64,000 nt of DNA, taken from Marinactinospora thermotolerans DSM 45154. Lineage in GTDB: Bacteria; Actinomycetota; Actinomycetes; Streptosporangiales; Streptosporangiaceae. This document shows, piece after piece, positions 1 to 8,500 of this stretch (position 1 is the first letter of the stretch; every line of letters begins with the position of its first letter). The notes under the pieces were generated by a model, which saw only the letters and a list, made by a program, of their open reading frames with translations, was not told where the DNA came from and ran no database searches. The DNA lies in the NCBI RefSeq assembly GCF_900167435.1, contig NZ_FUWS01000015.1, positions 41,761 through 105,760 on the forward strand, read 5' to 3'. The position numbers and the translations under genes were made by a program.

Positions 1-438
1 AGCTCCCTGCGCTACGCCTTCCCCACCCAGGACAGCGTGCGCGAGAAGTCCATCCGCGCCGTGCTGGAGCGACTACGCGAGCGCGTGGCCGCCATCGCGC
101 CCGACTCGCCTTCCTGGGCCTGGCAGACCCTCCAGGAACTGCTGCCGCTGGACGACGAACGCCGTCTGGAGATGGAGGTCTCGCTCGCCCTGGGCACGGC
201 GGCCGTCACCGACCCGCTGCTGGCTCCGCTGCGCGCCGAACTCGACGCCGAGGTGTACAGCTTGTGTGAACGGGCCTGCGCCGCCCTGGGGTTGGAGCGG
301 CCGGGGCTGGCGCGAGAGCTCCAGGCGCTCATCGACGGCCTGGCCCTGCACGTGGTTCTCGTTCCCGGCGACGACGGCCGGTGGACTCTGGAGGTGCTGC
401 GGCTACGCCTCCAGGAACTGGGCGTGGCCTGCGACTGA
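1..438 (+). CDS. TetR-family transcriptional regulator, C-terminal part (5' end outside window)
   Basis: The frame is open from base 1 and ends at TGA 436-438, giving 145 residues. The first residues (SSLRYAFPTQDSV) match the end of the recognition helix and following turn of TetR helix-turn-helix domains (pattern LRYxFPxxDxL). The rest is an all-helical, Ala/Leu-rich ligand-binding/dimerisation domain. Most of the HTH is therefore upstream of the window. The GTG at 37 is an internal codon, not the likely start. The ligand and target cannot be read from the sequence. TetR assignment rests on the short HTH remnant and the helical C-terminus, so it is fairly but not fully secure. Confidence 0.7.
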   Translation, partial: SSLRYAFPTQDSVREKSIRAVLERLRERVAAIAPDSPSWAWQTLQELLPLDDERRLEMEVSLALGTAAVTDPLLAPLRAELDAEVYSLCERACAALGLERPGLARELQALIDGLALHVVLVPGDDGRWTLEVLRLRLQELGVACD

Positions 439-891
439 AGACGGCTCGCCCGTCTCGCCGGGCCGGGGCGCCGTTGCACACTCACAGGCTGCAGCCAGGT
501 GCTCGGCTGGCCTTATCTTCGTATTTGGACCGCGCTCGACCGCCACCAGGGCCACCCAGGAACAACCGGGCCGCTGACGCTGTGCCGCACACGTAGGTCA
601 TGGGATGCGGATCGGCGTGGTGACCGGACAGCAGCGGGCCGCAGCGGAGAGCACTGTTGAGCTGGTTCAGCCGTTCGGAGCAGAGGAGACCACATTCCTG
701 GCAGCAGGCTGTTGGGGTTCGCCCAGCGCCGTGCGGCGTTGTCTGGGAGGCGTGCGCCGAGGGCCAGGCCGGGGCCAGGTTGGTCGCCCACGCCCTGAGA
801 AGACGGAGCAACCGACGTGCAGGCCACTACGGACAGCGGTCGGGTACCGAAATCTCCCAGAGCGGACAACTATCCAACGTAACAAGCGGAG
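439..891. other. Gene-poor spacer between tetR and the HNH remnant
   Basis: About 450 bases with no convincing coding frame. The open frames here have no ribosome binding site and arginine-rich, low-complexity translations typical of shadow frames in GC-rich DNA. The segment 657-800 in frame 3 reads somewhat like a small phage-type protein (PCGVVWEACAEGQAGARLVAHALRRR-like), but no intact gene can be supported. Confidence 0.4.
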
Positions 892-1205
892 ATGGTGGGC
901 ATCGCTACCGACTGGGAAGGCTCACGACACCGCGAGGAGCTCCCTCCGAACTGGCAAAGCTTGCGCGTCCACGTCATCGAACGCGACCACGGCCTGCGCC
1001 AGTGGCGCATGTCCGACGGCAGCATCTGCGCGGAGGCCGGCACAGACGTGGACCACATTCGCAACCGCGATGACCACCGCCTCCGTAACCTTCAACTGCT
1101 GTGCTCCTGGCACCACGCGACCGCAAGACCGCGAGGGAAACCAACGCGGCGAAGCCATGCTTCTCACCACGCCGTCCATGTGAGGTCCACCCCGGCCTGC
1201 TCTGA
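892..1205 (+). pseudogene. HNH endonuclease, frameshifted
   Basis: ATG 892 is preceded by an AAGCGGAG box. The first 77 codons give an HNH protein of the small phage/prophage type: LPPNW near the start, then TDVDHI, DDHRLRNLQLLC and SWHH, which form the beta-beta-alpha-metal nuclease core. Near 1122-1124 the frame slips. The family's typical tail (KTARETNAAKP... ending HPGLL) continues two bases later in frame 3 and stops at TGA 1203-1205, so a 2-base insertion (or 1-base loss) explains it. The original frame continues to 1293 as nonsense-like sequence. The first zinc-binding Cys expected after RDHGLR is also missing, as if one codon were lost. Homologues nick or cut DNA, often beside phage terminases; this copy looks decayed and fits the phage relic at 3,250-4,592. 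Confidence 0.7.
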
Positions 1206-1351
1206 CCCACGTAGGCACATGAGCGACTCACCCGAAATACCCGCAGTGTGGCACACCCCAGAGTGCCCGCCCGAGGAAGTGGCGCTCCCCTAGGACCACA
1301 GAGCACGGGCGAAGTGCTACCGAACCCAGCACTCAGGGGTCTTAGCCAGAA

Positions 1352-1780
1352 CTAGGCCGCTGCGGTTTCACGAAAATCAAATTCCCCGTCCTTGAAGTCA
1401 GCACAGCGGTCGGAAGCACGCCCCAGCTCCCTGCCTCCAGCGTTGTAAACACGCACCTTCAGTTCCTTCTTCGAAATCGTGTCCTTATAGGTCCCCTCGA
1501 TCCGAGGGACAGACCAGGATCCCGTGCTAGAGGTCCTCACAGTCGTTTCATGAGAGGATCGAAGCTTCCCATTATCGAAAATCTCTCGAACGACTTCGAC
1601 GTTGATGTTCCCGGGGTAGTCCACACCACTAGCGTTCACATATAGAGTCTTCTTGCTATCGTCGCAGGTGATTGACGCCGAAGTCTCGGCAGCCCGCGCA
1701 ACGCCCTGGAGGCCGAAGATAAGGGCAACAGCCATGGCGCTGATGACACAAGAGCGGAATGCCCCAGTCCGGAGGTTCAA
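1352..1780 (-). CDS. Small secreted protein of unknown function
   Basis: The protein has 142 residues. The N-terminus is a classical Sec signal peptide: MNLRTGAFR, a hydrophobic stretch over about residues 11-28, and a predicted signal peptidase I site after ARA/AE near residue 30. The mature part is about 110 residues, polar and probably beta-rich, with two cysteines (ITCDD near residue 39 and DRCADF near residue 126) that could form one disulphide. No family is recognised. It lies 14 bases downstream of the wHTH-like gene at 1795-2133 on the same strand, so the two are probably co-transcribed. Lower GC than the core genes suggests transfer. Confidence 0.6.
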   Translation of the reverse strand: MNLRTGAFRSCVISAMAVALIFGLQGVARAAETSASITCDDSKKTLYVNASGVDYPGNINVEVVREIFDNGKLRSSHETTVRTSSTGSWSVPRIEGTYKDTISKKELKVRVYNAGGRELGRASDRCADFKDGEFDFRETAAA

Positions 1781-1794
1781 GGCAGACTCCTAAT

Positions 1795-2133
1795 TCACTT
1801 TCCAAACAGTTTCTCGAAAGCGGTATCGAAGACACGAGAAGCCTCAGGTGACACAGAAATAAGCCCCTGATCATCAGCCAGCAGCGGGACATGACCATGG
1901 GCTTCTGAGTACTTGTTCACCCGGACAACATGACTTCTCACATCCTCCTCGTGAGCACCTGTCGCCCGGGCAACATCAAGGACCGAGAGTTGTTCCCCAG
2001 GATGCTGACAGAGGTAACGCAACGTCCTCGCGGCAGGAGCCTTGAGGGTCTTCAAGAAAAGCTCCGCGTCTACGTCGTCAACCAGATCATGAGACCATGG
2101 GCGTGTCGGATCAGCGGCAGGGTTCTCTTCCAC
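1795..2133 (-). CDS. Putative winged-helix DNA-binding protein
   Basis: The protein has 112 residues. Residues about 30-75 (APAARTLRYLCQHPGEQLSV, then LDVARATGAHEEDVRSHV) read as a winged-helix/MarR-like helix-turn-helix: a helix, a turn with the LSVLDVA pattern and a recognition-type helix. The end (LLADDQGLISVSPEASRVF) would form the wing and a dimerisation helix. No catalytic motif or signal peptide is present. It precedes the secreted-protein gene at 1352-1780, so it may regulate that transcription unit. The family assignment is inferred from secondary-structure pattern only. Confidence 0.5.
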   Translation of the reverse strand: MEENPAADPTRPWSHDLVDDVDAELFLKTLKAPAARTLRYLCQHPGEQLSVLDVARATGAHEEDVRSHVVRVNKYSEAHGHVPLLADDQGLISVSPEASRVFDTAFEKLFGK

Positions 2134-2402
2134 GGAAACTCATCTCCAAGAATCATTTGCGATCCCTTCCCCCAGTGTAGCGAAGCGCAAGCGATTCATG
2201 CCCGACGAGTCTTCAGGATGTTCCCACCAAAAGGGTCAAACCAAGCATTCCATGAGCGCCCACCTCTGAGAGGGCGCCCCCTTCTCCCCCGAGAGGCCCC
2301 GGGAAAATGCCGCCGTCCGAATTTTGTACGGATCTGGGGATTTTGAGGCTCCCGCACTGCTGAGCCCCGTTCAGAGACGCTTCACATCCTCCAGGGTCAT
2401 GC

Positions 2403-2612
2403 TCACCGAGCTCCAGGACCTACGAGGCAAACGATCATCCCTGGTTCTGAACGGGACCAATACAGGAACACGAAAGCCGCGACAACGCCTATGAAAAGCG
2501 CGAGACCTTCGGTCAGGGCGCGCGACCTTTCCTTGCCTGGCTCACGCGCGAGCAGAACCCCGCACACAGCAACCAATGAGGCGGCCGAGGCGAAAGTGAG
2601 AAGTGTATGCAA
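2403..2612 (-). CDS. Small two-helix membrane protein
   Basis: The protein has 69 residues with two hydrophobic segments (about residues 3-22 and 36-53) joined by a charged loop containing REPGKERSR. ATG 2612 is the only good start. No family is recognised. It lies among other small accessory genes on the minus strand. The ORF is short, so it is accepted mainly because the hydrophobicity pattern is coherent. Confidence 0.4.
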   Translation of the reverse strand: MHTLLTFASAASLVAVCGVLLAREPGKERSRALTEGLALFIGVVAAFVFLYWSRSEPGMIVCLVGPGAR

Positions 2613-2753
2613 TCGGCCCCGCGTTCCGCCAGACCCGCCTCCTACGTCGGTGCCGCTGTCGCGAAGAAGGCACGAGAAAGCACGTGCGCAACGATGCGGC
2701 GGTGGAACGCGCGGGGAGACCCGAGCACGCGCGGGCCCCGGGACGCACCCGCT

Positions 2754-3097
2754 TCACTGCGCCTCTCGTTTACGCCGAAGGCCCAGGGTCATGCTGGAAG
2801 CGCCCCAGAGCAGGAGCGTGATCACCATGCCGAGACGGGACAGCGGGGGTTCTTCGGTGATGGTGTAGGTCTCGTCACCGACGACGACCTCCCAGGAGCA
2901 CACCCGTCCGGGGGCAGCCAGGACCAGCTTCCCGTGCCATACAGGGAGCTGTCCGGTGTCAGGGGGCAGGCCAGGGAATCACTGGTGTACCACTCCAGCC
3001 CGAGGAGGGCGAGCCAGACCAGAGTCACGACCGACCACAGAACCGCCCAGCCGTTGAACAGGGAGGCAACCGACTTCTTTTCTTCAACGTTTTTCAC
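2754..3097 (-). pseudogene. Membrane protein with a single-base frameshift
   Basis: Starting at 3097, the frame encodes a cytoplasmic start, one transmembrane helix (AVLWSVVTLVWLALLGL) and an extracellular segment ending in YGTGSWSWLPP. At a run of five G on the plus strand (2910-2914; five C in the coding strand) the sense continues in another frame: GRVCSWEVVVGDETYTI, a second helix (LGMVITLLLWGASSMTLGL) and a basic end before the stop at 2754-2756. One extra C in the homopolymer would restore about 115 residues with a two-helix topology. The uninterrupted frame instead ends early at 2822 with low-complexity sequence. This is either a real pseudogene or a homopolymer error. No named family is recognised. 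Confidence 0.6.
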
Positions 3098-3249
3098 CGG
3101 AAGGTGCTACCACCACGGACGACGAAACAAACCATCCCTACAGGAAAGTTCCTCCCCCCATCCACCACCCTCGAGTCACATATCTTGTATATGTTGACAC
3201 GCGGAATGGATGAAGAAATTCCGGACCGGGTTTTCTGCGGGAGCCAGCG

Positions 3250-3970
3250 ATGGATTCCCGGACCCGGGAGAGAATACGGGAGGAGATCGGCGTGCTGGAC
3301 GAGCCCCTCTCTCTCCGGATTGGTAGTCGGTACGCCTGGGGGGCAGAGTTCAAGCGCGGCAGGGCCGGCTCAACGAGCGGCGGAACTACTTCACCGGGGA
3401 ACCTCCGCTTCCGGTACCGCCGAAAGGGGTGCGGGACCAGGAAAAGCGGTTCCAGGAGATCGCCCGGACGAACATCTGCGGCCTGATCGCCAACTCCAGT
3501 GTGAACCGGTTGGCGGTGACCGGCATCGCGGGCCCGGACGGGGAACCCGATGAGGCCGCGTGGACGTGGTGGAAGACCAACCGGCTCCCCGCCCGCCAGA
3601 AGCAGCTCTACCGGTCCGCGCTGTCGCAGTCGGTGGCCTACGTCGTGGTCGGCCCGCACCCCCAGGACCCGCGCCGTCCCCTCATCACACTCGATCACGC
3701 GCGCAACGCCATCATCGAACGCGCCCCCGCGACCGGAGATGCGGTGGCGTGCCCCGCCAGCTCAACCCCGTCGTGGTGGTGGACGCCGCCGTGAAAAAGA
3801 GCCTCGGCTACCCGTTGTCGGTGATCGCCGAGGACATGGGCGAGCCGCTGCCGCGGATCAAGCGGATCACCACCACGGCCGCCGCGGACCAGATGATCGC
3901 CGCCGCCCTCCGGAACCAGACCGGCGCCCCGGCAGCGCCGCAGCCGCCCACCAGGGTGACCGGTGAGTGA
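3250..3970 (+). pseudogene. Relic of an actinophage portal protein (SPP1 gp6-like)
   Basis: Frame 3 from about 3,327 reads as a portal N-terminus: RLNERRNYFTGEPPLPVPPK, then RFQEIARTNICGLIANSSVNRL and ALSQSVAYVVVG, characteristic of portals of actinobacterial siphophages. The preceding segment (MDSRTRERIREEIGVLDEP) lies in frame 1 behind a stop at 3324-3326. After ARNAIIERAP (about 3,725) the frame degenerates, and the sense resumes in frame 2 with a portal-type C-terminus (AVKKSLGYPLSVIAEDMGEP) ending at 3970. The central few hundred residues are missing. Portals form the dodecameric DNA gate of the capsid; this copy cannot do so. The neighbouring minor capsid relic supports the call. Confidence 0.75.
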
Positions 3971-4592
3971 GGCAACGAACGGGCTCGTCACCGAATACGC
4001 CAACACCAGCCAGCGGCTCCGCACCATCCTTCTCCAGGTGCTCGCGGAGATCTTCGACGGACTCGGGGCGTGGCACACCCACGACATGGACGCCTTTCTC
4101 GAACAGGCCCTGCCGGTGGAGCGCCGCGCACGGGGCGATGGCGTCGCTCACCGACGCCGACCTAGCCCAGGCCCTCGCGGACCGGCTTGGCCTCGTTCCC
4201 ACACCGCTCGGTATCGAGGCCGTGCCGGCTCCGCGCGGTGTCCCTGTGGAGAAGACGTACCGGCGACCGTTCGTGCAGGTGTGAGCCGACCTCGCCCAGG
4301 GCCGCCCCTCGCCGAGGCGATACAGGCCGGACAGGTCCGGCTCGCGTCCATCACGGCGACGGATCTCCAGCTCGTGCGCACCCACACCACCCGGGATGTC
4401 CTGGCAGAGGACGGGCGGATGGTCGGGTACGCGCGTGTCCCCAAGAGCGGGGAGACCTGCGCCCTGTGCTTGATCGCCTCGACGCAGACATATCGCAAGA
4501 AGGACCGGATGCCGATTCGAGTGGGCCTCCACCGACAGATGCGGCGGAGCTTGATGACACGGCGCTCACCGCGGGCGGGAACAGCGTGGTGA
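3963..4592 (+). pseudogene. Relic of a phage minor capsid / maturation protein (VG15-like)
   Basis: The frame opens at GTG 3963, overlapping the portal end as in phage head operons, and reads TEYANTSQRLRTILLQVLAE. Near 4,120-4,145 the sense shifts to frame 1 (MASLTDADLAQALADRLGLV). There it hits TGA at 4282-4284, where the context (FVQV-stop-ADLAQG) suggests a former Trp. It then shifts back to frame 3 near 4,310 (PLAEAIQAGQVRLASITATD). The conserved block SGETCALCLIASTQTYRKKD near 4,440-4,510 is typical of VG15-like proteins of actinophages. The expected Cys/His-rich end after MPI is replaced by unrelated sequence. It is clearly inactive. Confidence 0.75.
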
Positions 4593-4844
4593 GTGATCCC
4601 GACGGCTGGAGACATCGGCCATGTCCGCCTGGCCATGTGCACGGTAGCGGCTCGCCCGTTGTCCGGCGGTGCTGCGGCCTGCCCGTCTTCTACGTCGATA
4701 CCGAAGGGTTGTCCGAGAACGGGGTGTTTCGCGAGTACCTGATCGAGGGGGCGCGCAGGTGACACCATCGTCCGTCAGGAAGCCATCCGATCCCCCACCG
4801 GCTACGGTGAGGGAGCCGTTATCACCGCTGCGGGAAGAGGTCCT

Positions 4845-5255
4845 GTGGACGAGACCGTGTGGAACGGGTGCGTCGTCATGATCACCAACCGGGCAGGGGA
4901 GATTCTGCTCCAGCACCGCGACGACATCCCCGGCATCTGCTGGCCCGGCCACTGGACGATGCCCGGAGGACAGCAAGAGCCGGGCGAGACCTGGGAGCAG
5001 ACCGCTCTTCGGGAGGTACGCGAGGAGACCGGTATCGTCCCCGAGGACCTGCGCGAGCTGGACGTCACCCCCGACGATCCGGCCGCGCCGCGGCCGAAGG
5101 TCTACACCGCCACCTGGGACGGCCCGGAAAGCGCGCTGGTGCTCGGAGAAGGCCAGGCGTTGGGCTTCTTCCCGCTGGACGCCCTGCCCGCCCCCATGCC
5201 CCCGCACATCCTCGGCTACATCGCCCACGTGCAGAAGCTCAACGCCGGCCGCTAG
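4845..5255 (+). CDS. NUDIX hydrolase
   Basis: The protein has 136 residues. A complete Nudix box spans residues 42-64 (G-x5-E-x7-REVREETGI), providing the metal-binding helix that cleaves nucleoside diphosphate-X substrates. The preceding PGHWTMPGG strand-loop and the later W/F-rich strands fit the Nudix fold. GTG 4845 follows GGGAAGAGG at a good distance. It stands alone between the phage relic and the ATP-binding fragment, with no operon partner. Substrate (dNTP clean-up, NDP-sugar, CoA derivative) cannot be deduced. It is the only clearly intact enzyme gene in the first 6.5 kb. Confidence 0.85.
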   Translation: MDETVWNGCVVMITNRAGEILLQHRDDIPGICWPGHWTMPGGQQEPGETWEQTALREVREETGIVPEDLRELDVTPDDPAAPRPKVYTATWDGPESALVLGEGQALGFFPLDALPAPMPPHILGYIAHVQKLNAGR

Positions 5256-5467
5256 CAGGACAGCCGAAAGTTCCCCCGGCTGAATGGGGAGAAGGTCATG
5301 CCCTGGCGAGGGCGACGATGGTACAGCCCAGACTCATGCCCAAGCCGCATCGCCGGTGTATGGGGCCAGGTACTCGGTTTCCCGGTGCCCGAGTGGGCGC
5401 GATGCGGAAATCCCGGATCGGACAACAGGGTGCGTCATCGCCGCACCGGTAGGGAGCTGAGACACCG

Positions 5468-5760
5468 TCATCGGAGCGGCTCCGCGAAGACACCGCGCCC
5501 GGTGGCCGGGCGCTCCCATGCGAAGGCGAGCGCGTCGGCCAGGAGCAGGCCACGTCCGTGCTCGTCCAAAAGTTCGGCCGGCGGAGTGCGGAGGAATGCG
5601 TGTTCTCGAAGGGGCCACCACCCCGGACCTCGACGCGGATTCGGCCGGTGTAGACGAGGATCCCGACCGCGGACCGTCTGCCAGCGGTTCCGCCGCGGGG
5701 GTGTTCGACGGCGTTGGCCCTCTGGGAGGGCGTGCGCTCGGGGGGCCGGGAACCGTACAG
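5468..5760 (-). pseudogene. Fragment of an anti-sigma-type ATP-binding protein (HATPase_c_2)
   Basis: On the minus strand, frame pieces reading NAVEHPRGG (about 5,715) and TGRIRVEVRGGG (about 5,655) are followed, after a frame change near 5,585, by AELLDEHGRGLLLADALAFA and a stop at 5468-5470. These match the N-box region, a central strand and the G-box (GRGL) of the small serine-kinase/anti-sigma regulators abundant in actinobacteria, whose end typically reads GRGLxLVxAL. The N-terminal half is not recognisable. A 45-codon ORF (5334-5471) starts in a TGATG-type overlap with the stop. Such regulators often precede DUF397 or small partner genes, but this ORF matches nothing known. Called as a remnant. 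Confidence 0.45.
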
Positions 5761-5890
5761 ACGACGCGGACCGTCCTGAGCACCGTGCGTGGACGCGGGA
5801 TCAGCCCGGTACACGACCTCGGCACCAAGGCCACCGAGGTCCTGCGAGTCCCCTGCCCCGTCCCTTCCCTCCAGCTCCGGAGGACCACTC

Positions 5891-6369
5891 ATGGAGATCA
5901 CGCTCACCCCTATCGCCACCGTCGTCAGCGGACGCGACGAGGTCACCGACGACCACTGGGGAGGGGGCCGATCGGTCATCCGGCTCAACGAGGACCTGCC
6001 CGTGGACACCCCCAGGGCCTGGACGAGTTCTCCCACATCCAGGTCGTGTGGCACTTCAGCCGGGGGTCGGAGGCCGACGTCCACCTCGGCGCCCGACACC
6101 CCCGAGGGAACACGGCCTGGCCGCAGACCGGCACGTTCGTCCACCGCAACCACCGGCGTCCCGCGAGGATCGCCGTCTCCCACCCCCGTCTGCTCAGGGT
6201 CGAGGGACGCGACCCGCACGTGGAGGACCTGGACGCCGTGCGGGGAACCCCCGTCCTCGACATCGCGCCGTGGTTCACCGAGTTCGGCCCTCGGGGCGAG
6301 GTGAGCCGGCCCCGTTGGCCCACAGAGATGCTCGCCGGCTACCGGGAAACACCGACCCCCCGCCCGTAG
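5891..6369 (+). pseudogene. TrmO/TsaA-family tRNA methyltransferase, frameshifted
   Basis: ATG 5891 follows GGAGG and reads MEITLTPIATVVSGRDEVTD, the usual beginning of the UPF0066 (TsaA/TrmO) beta-barrel family, which N6-methylates t6A37 in tRNA using SAM. At 6007-6014 (GACACCCCCAGG) one base is missing. The sense resumes in frame 1 with GLDEFSHIQVVWHFSRG, then GTFVHRN, RIAVSHPRLL and DAVRGTPVLDIAPW, and ends at TAG 6369. The two halves together give a full-length protein of about 158 residues. The indel in a C-run could be real decay or a base-calling error. The longer frame opening at 5518 is not the gene start. Confidence 0.75.
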
Positions 6370-6521
6370 GGGCGGCCCTATCGCCGACCTCCGCGGCGTC
6401 CCGCCCCGGCCGATCACCCTCACTCTCCGTCATCGGCCTCAAAACCGAAGCCGGCTCCCGAAGCACCGTGGATTTGCCATCACCCTGCCATCACGGGGAC
6501 CGGAGACGACCGGCATGAGAA

Positions 6522-6549
6522 GGGGCCGACCGGAACTCCGGTCGGCCCC
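6522..6549 (-). terminator. Stem-loop terminator after arc
   Basis: Perfect 12-bp inverted repeat (6522-6533 with 6538-6549) around a 4-base loop, 25 bases beyond the arc stop codon. No T-tract follows, as is common for actinobacterial terminators. Confidence 0.7.
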
Positions 6550-6573
6550 GTGAGGCGTCCTGCAAGCGCGTTT

Positions 6574-8340
6574 CTACAGGTACTGGCCGGTGTTGGCGAC
6601 GGTGTCGATGCTCCGGCCGGAGTCGGCGCCCTTCTTGCCCGAGACCAGGGTCCGGATGTAGACGATCCGCTCGCCCTTCTTTCCGGAGATGCGCGCCCAG
6701 TCGTCGGGGTTGGTGGTGTTGGGCAGGTCCTCGTTCTCGCTGAACTCGTCCACGCACGCCTGGAGCAGGTGCGCGACGCGGATGCCCTTGACCCCGGTGT
6801 CGATGAAGTCCTTGATCGCCATCTTCTTGGCGCGGTCGACGATGTTCTGGATCATCGCCCCGGAGTTGAAGTCCTTGAAGTACAGGACCTCCTTGTCGCC
6901 GTTGGCGTAGGTGACCTCCAGGAAGCGGTTCTCCTCGGTCTCGCCGTACATCCGCTCGACGACCCGCTGGATCATCGCGTCGACGGTGGCCTTCGGGGAG
7001 CCACCGTGCTCGGCCAGGTCGTCGGCGTGCAGGGGCAGGTCGGCGGTGATGTACTTGGAGAAGATGTCCCGGGCGGCCTCGGCGTCGGGACGCTCGATCT
7101 TGATCTTGACGTCCAGGCGCCCCGGACGCAGAATCGCCGGGTCGATCATGTCCTCGCGGTTGGAGGCGCCGATGACGATGACGTTCTCGAGGCCCTCGAC
7201 ACCGTCGATCTCGCTGAGGAGCTGGGGAACGATCGTGTTCTCGACGTCGCTGGAGACCCCCGACCCGCGGGTGCGGAAGATCGAGTCCATCTCGTCGAAG
7301 AACACGATGACCGGGGTGCCCTCGCTGGCCTTTTCGCGGGCCCGCTGGAACACCAGGCGGATGTGGCGCTCGGTCTCGCCCACGTACTTGTTGAGGAGCT
7401 CGGGCCCCTTGATGTTGAGGAAGAAGCTCTTGCCGACGTCGCGGCCGGTCTTCTCGGCGACCTGCTTGGCCAGCGAGTTGGCCACGGCCTTGGCGATGAG
7501 CGTCTTACCGCACCCCGGCGGACCGTAGAGCAGCACGCCCTTGGGCGGGCGCAGCCGGTGCTCCTGGAACAGCTCCTTGTGCAGGTAGGGCAGCTCGACC
7601 GCGTCGCGGATGAGCTCGATCTGGCCGCCGAGGCCACCGATGTCGGTGTAGGCGATGTCGGGGACCTCCTCCAGGATGAGCTCCTCGACCTCGGACTTGG
7701 GGATGCGCTCGTAGACGTAACCGGAGCGGGCCTCCATGAGCAGGGAGTCGCCGGGGCGGATCGGCTGGTCGCGCAGCGGTTCGGCGATCCGGACGATCTT
7801 CTCCTCGTCGTGGTTGGAGATCACCAGCGCGCGGTCGCCGCCCTCGAGGATCTCCTTGAGCATGACGACCTCGCCGACACGCTCGAAGGACTGCGCCTCG
7901 ACGACGTTGAACGCCTCGTTGAGCATGACCTCCTGGCCCGGCCTGAGGTCGGAGATCTCCACCGACGGGCTGACGTTGACCCGCATCTTGCGCCCGTTGG
8001 TGAAGATCTCGACGGTCTCGTCGTCGCGCGCCTCGAGGAACACCCCGAACCCCGAGGGCGGCTGGGCCAGCCGATCGACCTCCTCCTTCAGCGCGACGAT
8101 CTGGTCACGGGCCTCCTTCAGGGTCGCCACGAGCCGCTCGTTCTGTCCGTTCGTCGCGGCCAGGGCGGCCTGCGCCTCACGGAGACGATCCTCGAGCAGC
8201 CTCACGTGACGGGGGGAATCGGCGAGCTTGCGCCGGACTACGCTGAGTTCCTTCTCCAAATAGGAGACCTGAGCCGTGAGTTCCGCCTCACGGTCGCGCT
8301 CCGCCTGACGCTCGTCGTCGAGATCGGCCACGTCCGCCAC
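6574..8340 (-). CDS. arc: Proteasome-associated AAA ATPase (Mpa/ARC)
   Basis: The protein has 588 residues. It is the hexameric ATPase that binds Pup-tagged proteins, unfolds them and feeds them to the 20S proteasome. Domains in order: an N-terminal coiled coil (about residues 8-92, the Pup-docking helix), two OB-type interdomain folds (about 96-225), then an AAA+ module with Walker A GPPGCGKT (273-280) and Walker [10 protein letters not shown] (about 344-352). The last residues GQYL carry the QYL tail that docks into proteasome pockets. Start at GTG 8340, although GTG 8331 has better spacing from the GGAGG box. trmI lies immediately upstream in the same direction, a common actinobacterial order. 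No dop, pup or prcBA lies downstream within the window. Confidence 0.97.
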   Translation of the reverse strand: MADVADLDDERQAERDREAELTAQVSYLEKELSVVRRKLADSPRHVRLLEDRLREAQAALAATNGQNERLVATLKEARDQIVALKEEVDRLAQPPSGFGVFLEARDDETVEIFTNGRKMRVNVSPSVEISDLRPGQEVMLNEAFNVVEAQSFERVGEVVMLKEILEGGDRALVISNHDEEKIVRIAEPLRDQPIRPGDSLLMEARSGYVYERIPKSEVEELILEEVPDIAYTDIGGLGGQIELIRDAVELPYLHKELFQEHRLRPPKGVLLYGPPGCGKTLIAKAVANSLAKQVAEKTGRDVGKSFFLNIKGPELLNKYVGETERHIRLVFQRAREKASEGTPVIVFFDEMDSIFRTRGSGVSSDVENTIVPQLLSEIDGVEGLENVIVIGASNREDMIDPAILRPGRLDVKIKIERPDAEAARDIFSKYITADLPLHADDLAEHGGSPKATVDAMIQRVVERMYGETEENRFLEVTYANGDKEVLYFKDFNSGAMIQNIVDRAKKMAIKDFIDTGVKGIRVAHLLQACVDEFSENEDLPNTTNPDDWARISGKKGERIVYIRTLVSGKKGADSGRSIDTVANTGQYL

Positions 8341-8500
8341 CTCCCTAGAAGAGGACGACTACTCGGAACCCTACCTACCCATAGCCTTTTCCTAACCTCT
8401 CCGCGACGTCCAGTGTCGAACGACTCACTTTTCGATCTTGTAAACGCCTAGCTCAGCCTGGTAACGGCCGCTGGGGCGTAATGAGAACGTAACGTGTCGA

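Noticed and set aside
4593..4844. Continuation of the phage relic
   Set aside because: Frames such as YVDTEGLSENGVFREYLIEG look protein-like but match no phage head protein I can name.
6550..8451. 633-codon open frame antisense to arc
   Set aside because: Same shadow effect; no SD and no recognisable domain.
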